A stretch of 64,000 bases of DNA, taken from NCBI GenBank assembly GCA_045106815.1, contig JBGCFG010000022.1:186001-250000 (forward strand), in the 5' to 3' direction. A program made the position numbers and the translations under genes. This document shows positions 18,510-28,182 of this stretch, piece by piece (within the stretch, counting starts at the first letter, position 1; every line of letters starts with the position of its first letter). A model generated the notes under the pieces. It searched no databases and was not told the DNA's origin. It saw nothing but the letters and a program-made list of their open reading frames with translations. The stretch comes from JAUIAI01 sp045106815. GTDB taxonomy: Bacteria > Pseudomonadota > Gammaproteobacteria > Burkholderiales > Burkholderiaceae_E.

Positions 18510-21500
18510 TCAATGAATAGAACCACTCTTTTGCTGAGCCACATACCCATTTATCAAGCCGAGCAACTGAGTCTCATCGTAAGGCTTGCCAAGGTACTCG
18601 TTAACACCAAGTGACATGGCAAAGTTACGGTGCTTGTCAGCCGTCCGTGAGGTAATCATCACGACCGGGATGTTACGGAATCGAGCATCTTTGCGCAGCG
18701 CGCGGGTCAGATCGAAACCGTCCATCCGAGGCATCTCAACGTCAACCAGCATGACATCCGGAATGCGCTCTTCAAGCTGACGCAAGGCATCTACGCCGTC
18801 CTTGGCGAGCAAGACATCAAAGCTCTCGCGAACCAGGAAGCGCTGAGTGACCTTACGAACCGTCACGGAATCATCGACAACCATCACAGTGGCCGGGGCA
18901 TCGGCCATACCAGCGGCCATACCGGCACGCATCGCTGCTTCCTGCTCACTTTCAGTCAACTGCGCTGCTAGCTGGCTGAAGTTGAGAATCAGCACAACGT
19001 CACCGTTACCCATGAGGGTGGCACCCGCGATACCGACGACTTTGCCGACCTGGATACCTACATTTTTGACGACAACTTCTTGAGACTTGCCTACTTCATC
19101 AGCATGAACCGCAATCCGCTGACCGCCAGATCTCAGAATCATCACCGGCGTGGCATGTTGTGCATTGACCTGCTGGTCGCCAGCATGCACCAGTGAACCT
19201 GCGTAGAACAAGGGTACCTGTTCGTCCTGCCAGGAAACTGCACGCTCGCCGTAAGCTTTGGCGAGCTGATCGGGATCCAGTTGTAGGACTTGCTCAACGT
19301 TAGCCGACGGTACTGCATAGCTACGCTCGCCAACGGTGACCAGCATGACCTGCTCAACCGCCATCGTTAATGGCAGGTGAACCATGAAGCGAGTCCCTTT
19401 GCGGGCGGTTGAGTCAACCTGCACTCGACCATTCAGCAAGGACACTTCGGACCGAACCACATCCATGCCCACACCGCGGCCTGAAATCTGATCGACACCT
19501 TCAGCGGTTGAGAACCCTGGCATGAAGATCAGGTCAGCCAACTTCTGGTCAGTGACCTTCTCCTTGGCACTTATCAGGTCACGTTCAACTGCCCGCTCCC
19601 GAATTGCGCCAAAGTTAAGGCCGCCACCATCATCGGTAAGCGTGATCATGATTTCGTTACCGTCTTGCATGATCTCCAGGCGAATATCACCAGCTTCCCG
19701 CTTGCCCGCTGCCTCACGAACTGCCGGCGCTTCGATACCGTGTGAGACGGCGTTTCGCAACAAGTGCTCAAGCGGCGCGACCATTTTCTCGAGAACGCCG
19801 CGATCCATCTGCACCACAGCGCCGCGAATATCAAGTGACACCCGCTTGCCAAGGCTCTTGGCAGCCTGTCGCACCACCCGATAGAGTCGGTCGCTAACGG
19901 TGCCAAACTGCACCATCCGAATACCCATCAGATTGTGCTGCAAACCGCGCAGCGTTTGACCCTGACGCGACAAGTCGCCCATCGCATCTTCGATAGCCCG
20001 GGTCGCATTAGCCTGAACCGTGCCGACGTCGTTTACTGACTCCGACATCATCCGTGTGAGTTCCTGGAATCGAGTGAACCGGTCGAATTCGAGTGGATCA
20101 AAGTCGCCGTTGTTTGATTCCGCATTGGCGTTGTGCGCCTGAATACGCATCTCGCCCTGCATCTCCAACTCACGAACATGAGCACGCAAACGGTTAACGT
20201 TCTCAGCCAGTTCGGTCATTGCCTGACGCAAACCACCCACCGAGTTATCCAGGCGCGAGCGGGCAATTGAAACCTCGCCAGCCTCATTCACCAGCTTGTC
20301 CAGCAACTCTGAACGCACCCGCACAACCGGGTTACCCTGAGCTGCACGGCCGGCTTCGGCGTCTGCACCAGCGCTATCAGCACCATCGGCAAGCGCTTGA
20401 TCGGGCTGAGCAGTGTCTGCTTGAGAGCTATCGTCAGTCTGCGGCTTGAGCGACGGATCGCGAATGTACTCGAACTGCTCGCTAACAATGTCCTGCTCGG
20501 CCAGCAACTCTTCAATGAGTGAGACCGGCACGTCGTCCAATGCCATCGCTTCTTCGACACGGGTCTCCATATCATGAACCCGTTGACCCAAGACCATGGC
20601 GCCGGCCATGCGCGCACTACCTTTGACTGTGTGGAACTGACGCATGATCAACTGCTGAAGCTTGGCATCAGCAGGTGTCTTGAGCCAGGCACGCAGGTTC
20701 TCGTCGATCTGCGGTAGATACTCTTCGGCTTCAGCAACGAACAGTGGTAGGAGTTCATCATCGAACTCGTCCTGCACTTGTGGCAACTCATCCTCACGGA
20801 CAGCCTTCTGGCTTGGTGCCGGCGTAGCCGACGCAACCGGCGCAACCGGCTGTTGAGCCATTTGCTCCCACCTTTGCATCAGAGCCTCAGCCGCCTCAAC
20901 AGCCTCGGGCTGATCGGTTGGTTGCTGTTCGCCTACGAACTGATCAAGGGCTGCAAACAGCACGCCAACCAGCCTCGAATACTCGACTACATCAGCCTTT
21001 TCGATGCTGACAGGCGCAGCGATTTGAGCAACCAGGAATTGTTCGAGTGAGCTGGCCAAAGCGCTGACCAGATCGATTTGAACCAGTGCCGCACTACCCT
21101 TGAGCGAATGCATCGCCCGTCGGGCTGATTCATTGGCATCGCGAGAGACTTCCTCACACCACTGCTCAGCGTCCGGCACGAGGACAGCACGTAGCTGATT
21201 CACTTCGTCCGTAAACACCTTGAACAAGGGCCGACTGATCTCGCGCTCACCAATGATGACGACATCAGACGCAGGCTCTACAGGTTCTGCCGCTTCTGGC
21301 TGTTCTGCGTTCGCCTCAACTTCACCGTCAAATGCCGCGACCGTCTCAGCAGCCTCATGAACCGCTACTGATTCATCGCCATCTTCGACCTTATGTACGC
21401 TTACCTCAGGTTCGTTTACCTCAGGCTCGCTTGCCTCAAGCTCGTCAGCCTCAATTTCATCGGCATCAAGGGCAAGCGCCTCAGTGTCCAGAGCCTCAAG

Positions 21501-24500
21501 CGCATCAGCCTCGATGGCTTCAATAGATTCGAGCTCCTGCGCGGCCTGTTCGTCCGTTGCCTCGGGCTGATCGCCCATGATGATGTCATCAAGAGACGGC
21601 TCATCGATGCTCGCCTCAGCCGGCGAATCAGCAAACGCGTATGGCTCAACCAAATCAGCAGGCGGGAAGTCAACTACAGACTCAGAATCAGCGGAAGACT
21701 CTGACGGCATGTCATCAATAGATGGCAGGCTTGGAAGCTCAACCGGCATTGACTCCATCGCAGTCGAGTCAAACGCCTCGATTGCAGGCACATCAACGTC
21801 TGCCTCAGCCTCAGCTGACGCCTCCAATTCGAAACCAATGGCGTCGGTTGTCGGCGCTTCAGCGTCGGCAGACGACTCCGCTGAAGCCTCTGCCGTTGAC
21901 TCAACAACGGCGGCTTCCAGCTCGAGATCTTCAACAGGTGAAAGCGGCTCCTCGAGGTCTGCCGCCGGCACCATTGAGGCGCCGGGGACTGCCTCGGCAT
22001 CAGGCACTGCCGCATCACGAACAGAGTCAAAGGATCCGCCGTCGCGCATTGCCTCGGCACGAGCCATCAAGGTATCAGCACTAGGCCGGGGTGTTCTATC
22101 GGCATCAGGCTCAAGGGAAGCGACCCATTGCGTAAACACTTCTCGGGCCTGCGCAATTAGCTTGAGCAAATCGTCGTTTGCAGACTTCTCTTCTGCGAGC
22201 CAGGCATTGAGCACCTGCTCAAGCGACCAAGCAGCTTCACCAAACGAATCCAGCCCGACCATACGACTGGAGCCTTTGAGCGTATGAAAACCGCGGCGAA
22301 CAGTCGTCAGCACCATTTGATCATCTGACGTTGATGCAAGCTGTTGTTCGCTTTGCTCAATGGCTTCGAGAACCTCACTAGCCTCGGCCAGGAAGATTTC
22401 CAGCAGTTCTTCGTCAACCTCGTCTTCTTCAACCTCTGGCTGTTCTTGCACAGCAACAGGCTCAGGCAAACTTGAGCCTTCTTCGGCAAGCGCAACCGGC
22501 CGGCCAAGTTTGGCTGCGATGGCGAGTGCTGCATTGGCTTGCTGACTACTGGCAATCTCGATGGCTTCCTGCGTCGCTTCTGACAGTTCGGGCGACTCAG
22601 TAAGCTGTGCACCGTCTGCCACGTTTTGAAGCAGTTCCGACACGGCCATCTGGTCATCTGCACTATCCGGCGATTCGGCCCATTTCAACAGGGCTTCATC
22701 CAGCAAGACCAACTGACGGTCGAGCACGACCTGGGCACTTTCCTCAGGCAGTTCTTCGCTAACACCATCGGCGTCCAACTCGGCGTTGACGTCCGGTTGA
22801 TGCGCCTCTTCTTTCTTCACACGAACCTGCTCAAAGACACCGCGTGAGCGATCAAAAGTGAACTCTGGTAACGAACGGGGATTACCCTTGATAGCATCCA
22901 GGAAGAAGCCTAGGGTGCCAATGCTGCCTGCCATATCGGCTAATTGCGAACCTTCCAGTTCATCGCCACCGGCGATCTGATCAGTCAGTGAGGCAAGATG
23001 CTTTGCTGCGTCGGCGGCATCCTGGTGACCTAACATACCTAGGATACCGGCAATCTGGTTCAGATTGGCTGCAGCTGTGGGCAGTGATTCGACACCTTTC
23101 TCCGGTTCGCGGAAATAGGTATCGAGTACACCTTCGGCCTCTCGCAGTGCCGATTGTGTCTCTGCCGTAAACGCGGTCAAGGTCAGCCGCTCCTGCACAG
23201 CAGCAGTCAACTCCTGTAACCACTGGGGAGCCTCTTCGTCTACCTGCGCTTCAAGCAAGGTGGCATCGATACGACGAGCCAGATCGGCGCAACGGCCAGG
23301 TAGGTCCTCAAACTCCTTGAGACCATACTCAAATAGCTGCTCAACAAACAGCAGCGAAGTGGCCACTTCTACACCAACAGCATCGGAGACAGGATTGGTA
23401 TCTAGCCCAAGCTCTTTAACAACACCGACCCATCCACTGGTCAAGCGATCAAGCCCCTCGACACCAAGATCTTCCGAGGCATCACGGAACTGCGACAACG
23501 CCTGCTTGAACTGGCCCAGAAACTCATTGACGCCCCCGGGCTGAGCAAGCATTGACTCCCAGGTTTTCTTCATATCAGAAATGGCTGAAGAAGCTGCCTG
23601 CATAGTCTTCTGATCGACCTTCCGATAGCGCGGTGTTTCGAAATCCTTGGGCACTAGGCTATGGAGTTCGTAGGCTTCGAAAACCGGTGCGAGCCGATCC
23701 GTTGTAGGCGATCCGCACGCAACCGAGAAAAGCGTATCCCACAAGAGCCGGTCCGCGACAGGCGATCCATCCTGCAATGTGCGGCGAAGCTGCATATTGA
23801 TTCTGGCTAACAAGCGCTTGCCGTATTCATCAAGTGCTAAATCGCCAGACTGCATCGCACCAAAATAGGCATCAGCAACAAGCCAGAAACTCAGATTCTT
23901 TTCGGCCAGGGTTGAATGAGCCAATGAGTGGATCGCATCGGACATCTGGCCAAGCGACTTAGTGTCCTTTTCGTCACGCAGCGCACCAAGCAAGCCGTTT
24001 TCAAACTGAGCTCTAACCAGACCTTTCTTGTGCTCGTCAAGATCGACCAGAGGAGCCTCAGGAGCGGGCATCTTGCCGACTGCGGGAAAGAACAAGTCGG
24101 CCGGATGGACGCGTTCCGCTTCGCGTAGCTCGAGCAAATCTTTCAGGTAGGGAAACAGGCGCAGAGGCTGCTGTCTGTCGCCACGCATGAGTTCGCCCAG
24201 GTAAGAGTTGATCGCACTGAAAGAGGCGGTCAACTTGTTGACCAGATCGGCCGAGAACGCAAGCTCACCTTCGTCGACCCTTGTCAGTAGCGTTTCCGCC
24301 TCTGCTGTCAACTGGGTGGTTCCTGGCAGATCAACCATGGCCAATGCCCCGTGGGCCTGGTGCAATGAGCTACGCGCCACACCCAACATTGAGGTGTCAT
24401 CGCTGTCAGCCGACAGCTGTTTGGTCAGATGCTCATCCGCGGTGGCCAATGCCTGGCTGATTTCCGCCGCACACCAGGACAGCATACTCAGGTCAGTCGA

Positions 24501-24557
24501 ATCATCCCGCGATGCCGCAGCACGACCGCCTTGATTGGAATTGAGTTCTTTGGTCAT
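18510..24557 (-). CDS. chpA: ChpA-type chemotaxis hybrid histidine kinase of the Pil-Chp system
   Basis: A 2015-residue CheA-like kinase for twitching motility. I see canonical Hpt phosphotransfer motifs near residues 760 (FHTLKGSSRMVG), 1150 (MHSLKGSAAL) and 1309 (FHTVKGSARMAG). A degenerate Hpt-like N-terminus and a long acidic Glu/Ala/Ser-rich linker (about residues 850-1100) precede the last two. A CheA dimer/HATPase domain follows (EHLLRNAVSHGIE near 1607; DDGGGLN), then a CheW-like domain (about 1740-1870) and a C-terminal receiver with LVDVEMPRMDG near 1939. P. aeruginosa ChpA is larger and has more Hpt sites. A GTG directly precedes the ATG at 24557. It is the last gene of the operon, 6 bp after pilJ. 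Confidence 0.93.
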   Translation of the reverse strand: MTKELNSNQGGRAAASRDDSTDLSMLSWCAAEISQALATADEHLTKQLSADSDDTSMLGVARSSLHQAHGALAMVDLPGTTQLTAEAETLLTRVDEGELAFSADLVNKLTASFSAINSYLGELMRGDRQQPLRLFPYLKDLLELREAERVHPADLFFPAVGKMPAPEAPLVDLDEHKKGLVRAQFENGLLGALRDEKDTKSLGQMSDAIHSLAHSTLAEKNLSFWLVADAYFGAMQSGDLALDEYGKRLLARINMQLRRTLQDGSPVADRLLWDTLFSVACGSPTTDRLAPVFEAYELHSLVPKDFETPRYRKVDQKTMQAASSAISDMKKTWESMLAQPGGVNEFLGQFKQALSQFRDASEDLGVEGLDRLTSGWVGVVKELGLDTNPVSDAVGVEVATSLLFVEQLFEYGLKEFEDLPGRCADLARRIDATLLEAQVDEEAPQWLQELTAAVQERLTLTAFTAETQSALREAEGVLDTYFREPEKGVESLPTAAANLNQIAGILGMLGHQDAADAAKHLASLTDQIAGGDELEGSQLADMAGSIGTLGFFLDAIKGNPRSLPEFTFDRSRGVFEQVRVKKEEAHQPDVNAELDADGVSEELPEESAQVVLDRQLVLLDEALLKWAESPDSADDQMAVSELLQNVADGAQLTESPELSEATQEAIEIASSQQANAALAIAAKLGRPVALAEEGSSLPEPVAVQEQPEVEEDEVDEELLEIFLAEASEVLEAIEQSEQQLASTSDDQMVLTTVRRGFHTLKGSSRMVGLDSFGEAAWSLEQVLNAWLAEEKSANDDLLKLIAQAREVFTQWVASLEPDADRTPRPSADTLMARAEAMRDGGSFDSVRDAAVPDAEAVPGASMVPAADLEEPLSPVEDLELEAAVVESTAEASAESSADAEAPTTDAIGFELEASAEAEADVDVPAIEAFDSTAMESMPVELPSLPSIDDMPSESSADSESVVDFPPADLVEPYAFADSPAEASIDEPSLDDIIMGDQPEATDEQAAQELESIEAIEADALEALDTEALALDADEIEADELEASEPEVNEPEVSVHKVEDGDESVAVHEAAETVAAFDGEVEANAEQPEAAEPVEPASDVVIIGEREISRPLFKVFTDEVNQLRAVLVPDAEQWCEEVSRDANESARRAMHSLKGSAALVQIDLVSALASSLEQFLVAQIAAPVSIEKADVVEYSRLVGVLFAALDQFVGEQQPTDQPEAVEAAEALMQRWEQMAQQPVAPVASATPAPSQKAVREDELPQVQDEFDDELLPLFVAEAEEYLPQIDENLRAWLKTPADAKLQQLIMRQFHTVKGSARMAGAMVLGQRVHDMETRVEEAMALDDVPVSLIEELLAEQDIVSEQFEYIRDPSLKPQTDDSSQADTAQPDQALADGADSAGADAEAGRAAQGNPVVRVRSELLDKLVNEAGEVSIARSRLDNSVGGLRQAMTELAENVNRLRAHVRELEMQGEMRIQAHNANAESNNGDFDPLEFDRFTRFQELTRMMSESVNDVGTVQANATRAIEDAMGDLSRQGQTLRGLQHNLMGIRMVQFGTVSDRLYRVVRQAAKSLGKRVSLDIRGAVVQMDRGVLEKMVAPLEHLLRNAVSHGIEAPAVREAAGKREAGDIRLEIMQDGNEIMITLTDDGGGLNFGAIRERAVERDLISAKEKVTDQKLADLIFMPGFSTAEGVDQISGRGVGMDVVRSEVSLLNGRVQVDSTARKGTRFMVHLPLTMAVEQVMLVTVGERSYAVPSANVEQVLQLDPDQLAKAYGERAVSWQDEQVPLFYAGSLVHAGDQQVNAQHATPVMILRSGGQRIAVHADEVGKSQEVVVKNVGIQVGKVVGIAGATLMGNGDVVLILNFSQLAAQLTESEQEAAMRAGMAAGMADAPATVMVVDDSVTVRKVTQRFLVRESFDVLLAKDGVDALRQLEERIPDVMLVDVEMPRMDGFDLTRALRKDARFRNIPVVMITSRTADKHRNFAMSLGVNEYLGKPYDETQLLGLINGYVAQQKSGSIH

Positions 24558-24563
24558 CACGGT

Positions 24564-26846
24564 TTACGCCACCTTGAATCGCGACACAGAGTTCTTGAGT
24601 TCCTGAGCCAGCTCGGAGAGTTGGCTAATTGAACCGGCCGTCTCTGATGTTCCTTTCGACGTTTGCTCGGTTACGAGCAAGATTCGCTGGATAGACTGCG
24701 CCACCGTGCCGGCTGACGCCGCCTGGCGTGACGTCGTTTCGGAGAAGCCCTCAATAAGCTTGGCCAGCTCGGCAGAAACCGAACCGATCGACTCCAATGA
24801 CTTACCCGCTTCGTCCGAACGGCGCGTTCCTTCGACCACACCCTGAGTACTACGCTCCATAGCAGCAACCGCATCCTGCGTATCTGCCTGAATTGTCTTA
24901 ATCAGCATAGCGATCTGATTGGTTGCCTCGCCAGAGCGCTCAGCAAGTCGCTGAACCTCTTCTGCAACGATGGTGAAGCCTCGACCAGCCTCACCTGCTG
25001 AAGCGGCCTGAATCGCAGCATTAAGCGCCAGCACATTGGTCTGCTCGGTCAGGTCAGAAATCAGCTCAACGATCTCGCCGATCTCTTGCGACGATTCACC
25101 CAGACGCTTGATCCGCTTAGCCGTCTCCTGAATTTGATCGCGAATCACGTTCATACCGCCGATTGCGTGATTCACAGCCTGAGCACCGCCTTGTGAGGCC
25201 GACAGTGAGTTCTGCGCAACGTCAACCGACTCAGCCGCACGCGCTGAAACCTCATTAATTTGCTGGGCCATCCGCAAAACAGCTTCACCCGTCTCGCGAA
25301 TCTCACGGCTTTGCTGCTCAGATGCCGTTTGCAGACTTGAAGAAGTCATTTGAGCTTTCGAAGATGCCTCGTTAACCATCTCGGCGGTTGAGTTAATCCG
25401 TGCCACCAGGTTACGCAGTTCTTCAACCGTGTAGTTAACCGAATCTGCGATCGCACCCGTGATGTCTTCAGAAACCGTCGCCTGAACAGTCAAGTCGCCA
25501 TCAGCCACTTCCTGCAGCTCGTTCATGAGACGAAGAATGGCCGCCTGGTTCAAGTCATTGAGACGGTTAGCTTCGCCGCGCAAACGCTCAGCGGTGTTTT
25601 TCTGGAGCTCAGCTTCTTCCGCACGAGCATCACTACCGCGCTTGTAAGCACGCGATAGACCTAGAGCCGTCAGCGCTGACAATAGAGCCAACGCGGCAAC
25701 TGCATAGGTCATCCACTCACGCTCGGTATCGGCAGCCGGAACTGCTTCACGAGCTGTCACCATGAGGTTACTAATGACAGACAAATCGTCGCGCAGAGCT
25801 CGCTTGTCTTCTTCTAGCTGGCGTAGCAAGTCAGCCTGACCGATCAGCCCGGTCAAGGGCCCAACAAAGGACGCTAACTGGTCGCGGATATCAGCAACTT
25901 CTACAGCAGCTTTCTTGTAGTTCTTTGCATTTGCAGCGAGCAGTGGTTCGGCAGACTCTAGCAGTTGCGGCAAATCACCAACGCGGCCGAATCGTCCAGA
26001 CTTAGGTGTCAAAAACTGATCAGTCGTATAGCTAATCTGCTGAGTCAGGAGTGCCAACTCTCCCGCTTGAGCTACTCGACGAGCCGAAAGGCGGCCAGAC
26101 AGGGAAACATCAACGATATTCTGCGCACTGCCGAGCATTGCGCCACTAGAGCGCTTAACCGAACGGTTGGTAGAGCGCGCCGCTTCAAGAAGCGCTTGAT
26201 TGCGAATAATGCCTTCGATGTAGCCTGAAGCGCCCTGCCAGGCACCCATAATCTCACTCAGGGGAGCATGCATGGCGCGTGGTGTCTTGGCAATCGCCTC
26301 AGTTGAGGTCATATCCCAAATAGAGCCTGCAAAGTTTTCACGTGCAATCGAAGCTTGTTCGAAAGCACCGCGCTCACCATGCACTGCATTAACAGCAATC
26401 TGAGATAACTCCTGCGAACGGGCAATTGACTCACCCAACTTAAAGCGAAGCTCCTCAACCTTTTGGCCTTCAAGCTGATACCAGTAAAACATGCCGCCTG
26501 CGCCTGCCAGAAACAGGAACATGAAAAGCAATGACATGCGAACCAAAATTGAGCTGCTGCGCTGCTTCTTGCGAAGGGCAGCGGCAAGTGCCTCTTCCTC
26601 AGCCGGATCATAGGCAAGCTCTGCGTCAGCCTCGGCATTTTCAACCGATGGTGCAGAGTAGCTGTCAACTGGATCGGCAGCAAAGTCGTCCTGGCGATCA
26701 TGATTCAGATGGTCTGTGGACTCATCTTCGGCATTTCTTGCTAGTTCGTCATAGGCCTTGATGTCAACACCAAGTGCCTCCTTCGCATCGTCGCTAGCTG
26801 ACGCATCGTCAGCGGCATGGCGGCTAAGTTCAAGTTCGGTTCGCAT
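24564..26846 (-). CDS. pilJ: PilJ, methyl-accepting chemoreceptor for type IV pili
   Basis: A 760-residue receptor of the Pil-Chp system. TM1 is at about residues 100-122, a helical periplasmic PilJ-type sensor follows to about 375, TM2 is at about 378-398, then come a HAMP-like region and a cytoplasmic signalling domain. The hairpin tip reads ISDLTEQTNVLALNAAIQA, with EAGRGFTIVAEEVQRLAE after it. The first 99 residues are an extra acidic cytoplasmic tail absent from P. aeruginosa PilJ as I know it; no alternative start exists between Met1 and Met104. No C-terminal CheR/CheB docking pentapeptide is apparent. Partners are PilI and ChpA. Confidence 0.94.
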   Translation of the reverse strand: MRTELELSRHAADDASASDDAKEALGVDIKAYDELARNAEDESTDHLNHDRQDDFAADPVDSYSAPSVENAEADAELAYDPAEEEALAAALRKKQRSSSILVRMSLLFMFLFLAGAGGMFYWYQLEGQKVEELRFKLGESIARSQELSQIAVNAVHGERGAFEQASIARENFAGSIWDMTSTEAIAKTPRAMHAPLSEIMGAWQGASGYIEGIIRNQALLEAARSTNRSVKRSSGAMLGSAQNIVDVSLSGRLSARRVAQAGELALLTQQISYTTDQFLTPKSGRFGRVGDLPQLLESAEPLLAANAKNYKKAAVEVADIRDQLASFVGPLTGLIGQADLLRQLEEDKRALRDDLSVISNLMVTAREAVPAADTEREWMTYAVAALALLSALTALGLSRAYKRGSDARAEEAELQKNTAERLRGEANRLNDLNQAAILRLMNELQEVADGDLTVQATVSEDITGAIADSVNYTVEELRNLVARINSTAEMVNEASSKAQMTSSSLQTASEQQSREIRETGEAVLRMAQQINEVSARAAESVDVAQNSLSASQGGAQAVNHAIGGMNVIRDQIQETAKRIKRLGESSQEIGEIVELISDLTEQTNVLALNAAIQAASAGEAGRGFTIVAEEVQRLAERSGEATNQIAMLIKTIQADTQDAVAAMERSTQGVVEGTRRSDEAGKSLESIGSVSAELAKLIEGFSETTSRQAASAGTVAQSIQRILLVTEQTSKGTSETAGSISQLSELAQELKNSVSRFKVA

Positions 26847-26870
26847 GAGCTTCTATTTCCTGGGAGGTAT

Positions 26871-27383
26871 TCAGTGGGTTATCGTTAGAAAGGTGGGTTC
26901 TTTGCACAGGCGATCGAGGTGCAACTCGCGCCATTCAATGCCATCGTCATCGAGGTAGGCTCTGCCTTTCCAACCCTGATCTTCGCTATCTGGGTCGGCA
27001 TGCATAGAGCCCATGTTTTGCAAACCCATCATCTTGTTGACCAGGATTGCGGCATTGACATCAAGCTTCTCGCTGAAAGCGACCAGGCGCGACTCCTTAC
27101 CATACTGCGGAGCACTCTGACCTTCATACATGGCCAGGTCGGTAACACCGAACAATGAACCCCGCAGGTTGGTCAGGCCGTGAAACCATGGCTTGGTACC
27201 GGGCACCGGGCTGACTGTATCGGGGATAGGCAAGATCTCTCCCGCCTCGGCCAGATCGATAAGCCAGTGGTCGTCACCAATCACGACGCCCAACTTGGAG
27301 TTGGTCTGATCGGTCTTCTTTTCATTCAAACGCGCCTGCAGGCGCTGCTGAAACTCTTGAAGCTTGTTTTGACTATTCTTCAT
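26871..27383 (-). CDS. pilI: PilI, CheW-like adaptor of the Pil-Chp system
   Basis: A 170-residue CheW-domain protein that couples receptor PilJ to kinase ChpA. The N-terminal ~25 residues form a Gln/Lys-rich helix. The CheW beta-barrel follows, with LGVVIGDDHWLIDLAEAGEI, the PVPGTKPWFHGLTNLRGSLF segment typical of CheW proteins, and an ending ELHLDRLCKEPTFL. The start codon is 1 base after the pilH stop, so translation is probably coupled. 24 bp separate it from pilJ. Confidence 0.92.
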   Translation of the reverse strand: MKNSQNKLQEFQQRLQARLNEKKTDQTNSKLGVVIGDDHWLIDLAEAGEILPIPDTVSPVPGTKPWFHGLTNLRGSLFGVTDLAMYEGQSAPQYGKESRLVAFSEKLDVNAAILVNKMMGLQNMGSMHADPDSEDQGWKGRAYLDDDGIEWRELHLDRLCKEPTFLTITH

Positions 27384-27384
27384 T

Positions 27385-27759
27385 TCAGTGCATCAATTCT
27401 TTAACTCGGGCCAACAAATCGTCGGGGCGAATAGGCTTGATCATGTATTCCTTCGCGCCCTGGCGAAGACCCCAAATACGATCAGTCTCAGCATCTTTAC
27501 TACTCACGATGATGACCGGAATCGTCTCAGTTTCAGGGTCGCGGCTAAGCGCACGCGTGACCTGAAATCCACTCAGGCCAGGCATAACAACATCCATCAC
27601 CACAACACTTGGCTGCTCGGAACGCGCGATCTTGACCGCCTCATCTCCGTTCTCAGCAGTTAGTACTGTGTAACCCGACTTACCCAACAGATCGGCAAGA
27701 AAGAAACGCTCGGTAGGCGAGTCGTCGACGACCAATACTTTTTGACTACTTTCAACCAC
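27385..27759 (-). CDS. pilH: PilH, CheY-like response regulator
   Basis: A 124-residue single-domain receiver. The acidic pocket is VVDDSP (residues 10-15), the phosphoacceptor is Asp56 in VVMDVVMPGLSG, the switch Ser/Thr lies in IIVSSKD, and the conserved Lys is in MIKPIRP. In P. aeruginosa PilH counteracts PilG output, affecting retraction and cAMP. The start is GTG at 27759 with a GGGAG Shine-Dalgarno about 8 bases upstream. It lies 20 bp after pilG and 1 bp before pilI. The pilH assignment rests mainly on operon order. Confidence 0.92.
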   Translation of the reverse strand: MVESSQKVLVVDDSPTERFFLADLLGKSGYTVLTAENGDEAVKIARSEQPSVVVMDVVMPGLSGFQVTRALSRDPETETIPVIIVSSKDAETDRIWGLRQGAKEYMIKPIRPDDLLARVKELMH

Positions 27760-27779
27760 GATAGTTACTCCCTAACTTC

Positions 27780-28181
27780 TCAGATGTCGGCGGTGGGCCG
27801 GGTGAATTCAACGACAGTCTGTAAGAGACTGTCCTTGGTAAAAGGTTTGGTCAGATAGCGTTCTGACCCCACCAGGCGACCACGCGCCCGGTCGAACAAT
27901 CCATCCTTACTGGACAACATCACGACCGGTATCTCGCTGAATCGCTGACTCTTTTTGATCATTGCGCAGGTCTGATAGCCATCCAGGCGTGGCATCAGGA
28001 TGTCGCAGAAGATCACGTCAGGTTCGTGGTCTGCAATCTTAGCCAATGCATCGAAACCGTCTTCGGCAAGAATCACCGTTGCTCCCGCTTTGCCGAGAAA
28101 GATCTCAGCACTGCGGCGGATCGTATTGCTGTCATCGATGACCATCACTTTGACGTCAGCCAGATTTGCAGAAGCACTCAT
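27780..28181 (-). CDS. pilG: PilG, CheY-like response regulator
   Basis: A 133-residue single-domain receiver, with MVIDDSNT near residue 13, phosphoacceptor Asp60 in IFCDILMPRLDGYQ, the VMLSSKDG switch segment, and Lys in YLTKPFTKD. In P. aeruginosa PilG promotes pilus extension and adenylate cyclase activation downstream of PilJ-ChpA. The ATG at 28181 is 1 base after the rubredoxin stop; a longer frame from 28220 would run into that gene and is not preferred. It is the first chemotaxis gene of the operon. Confidence 0.92.
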   Translation of the reverse strand: MSASANLADVKVMVIDDSNTIRRSAEIFLGKAGATVILAEDGFDALAKIADHEPDVIFCDILMPRLDGYQTCAMIKKSQRFSEIPVVMLSSKDGLFDRARGRLVGSERYLTKPFTKDSLLQTVVEFTRPTADI

Positions 28182-28182
28182 T

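Noticed and set aside
21577..22287. A 236-codon Ser/Ala-rich plus-strand frame
   Set aside because: It is the antisense of the acidic linker of chpA; the composition follows from codon bias on the other strand.
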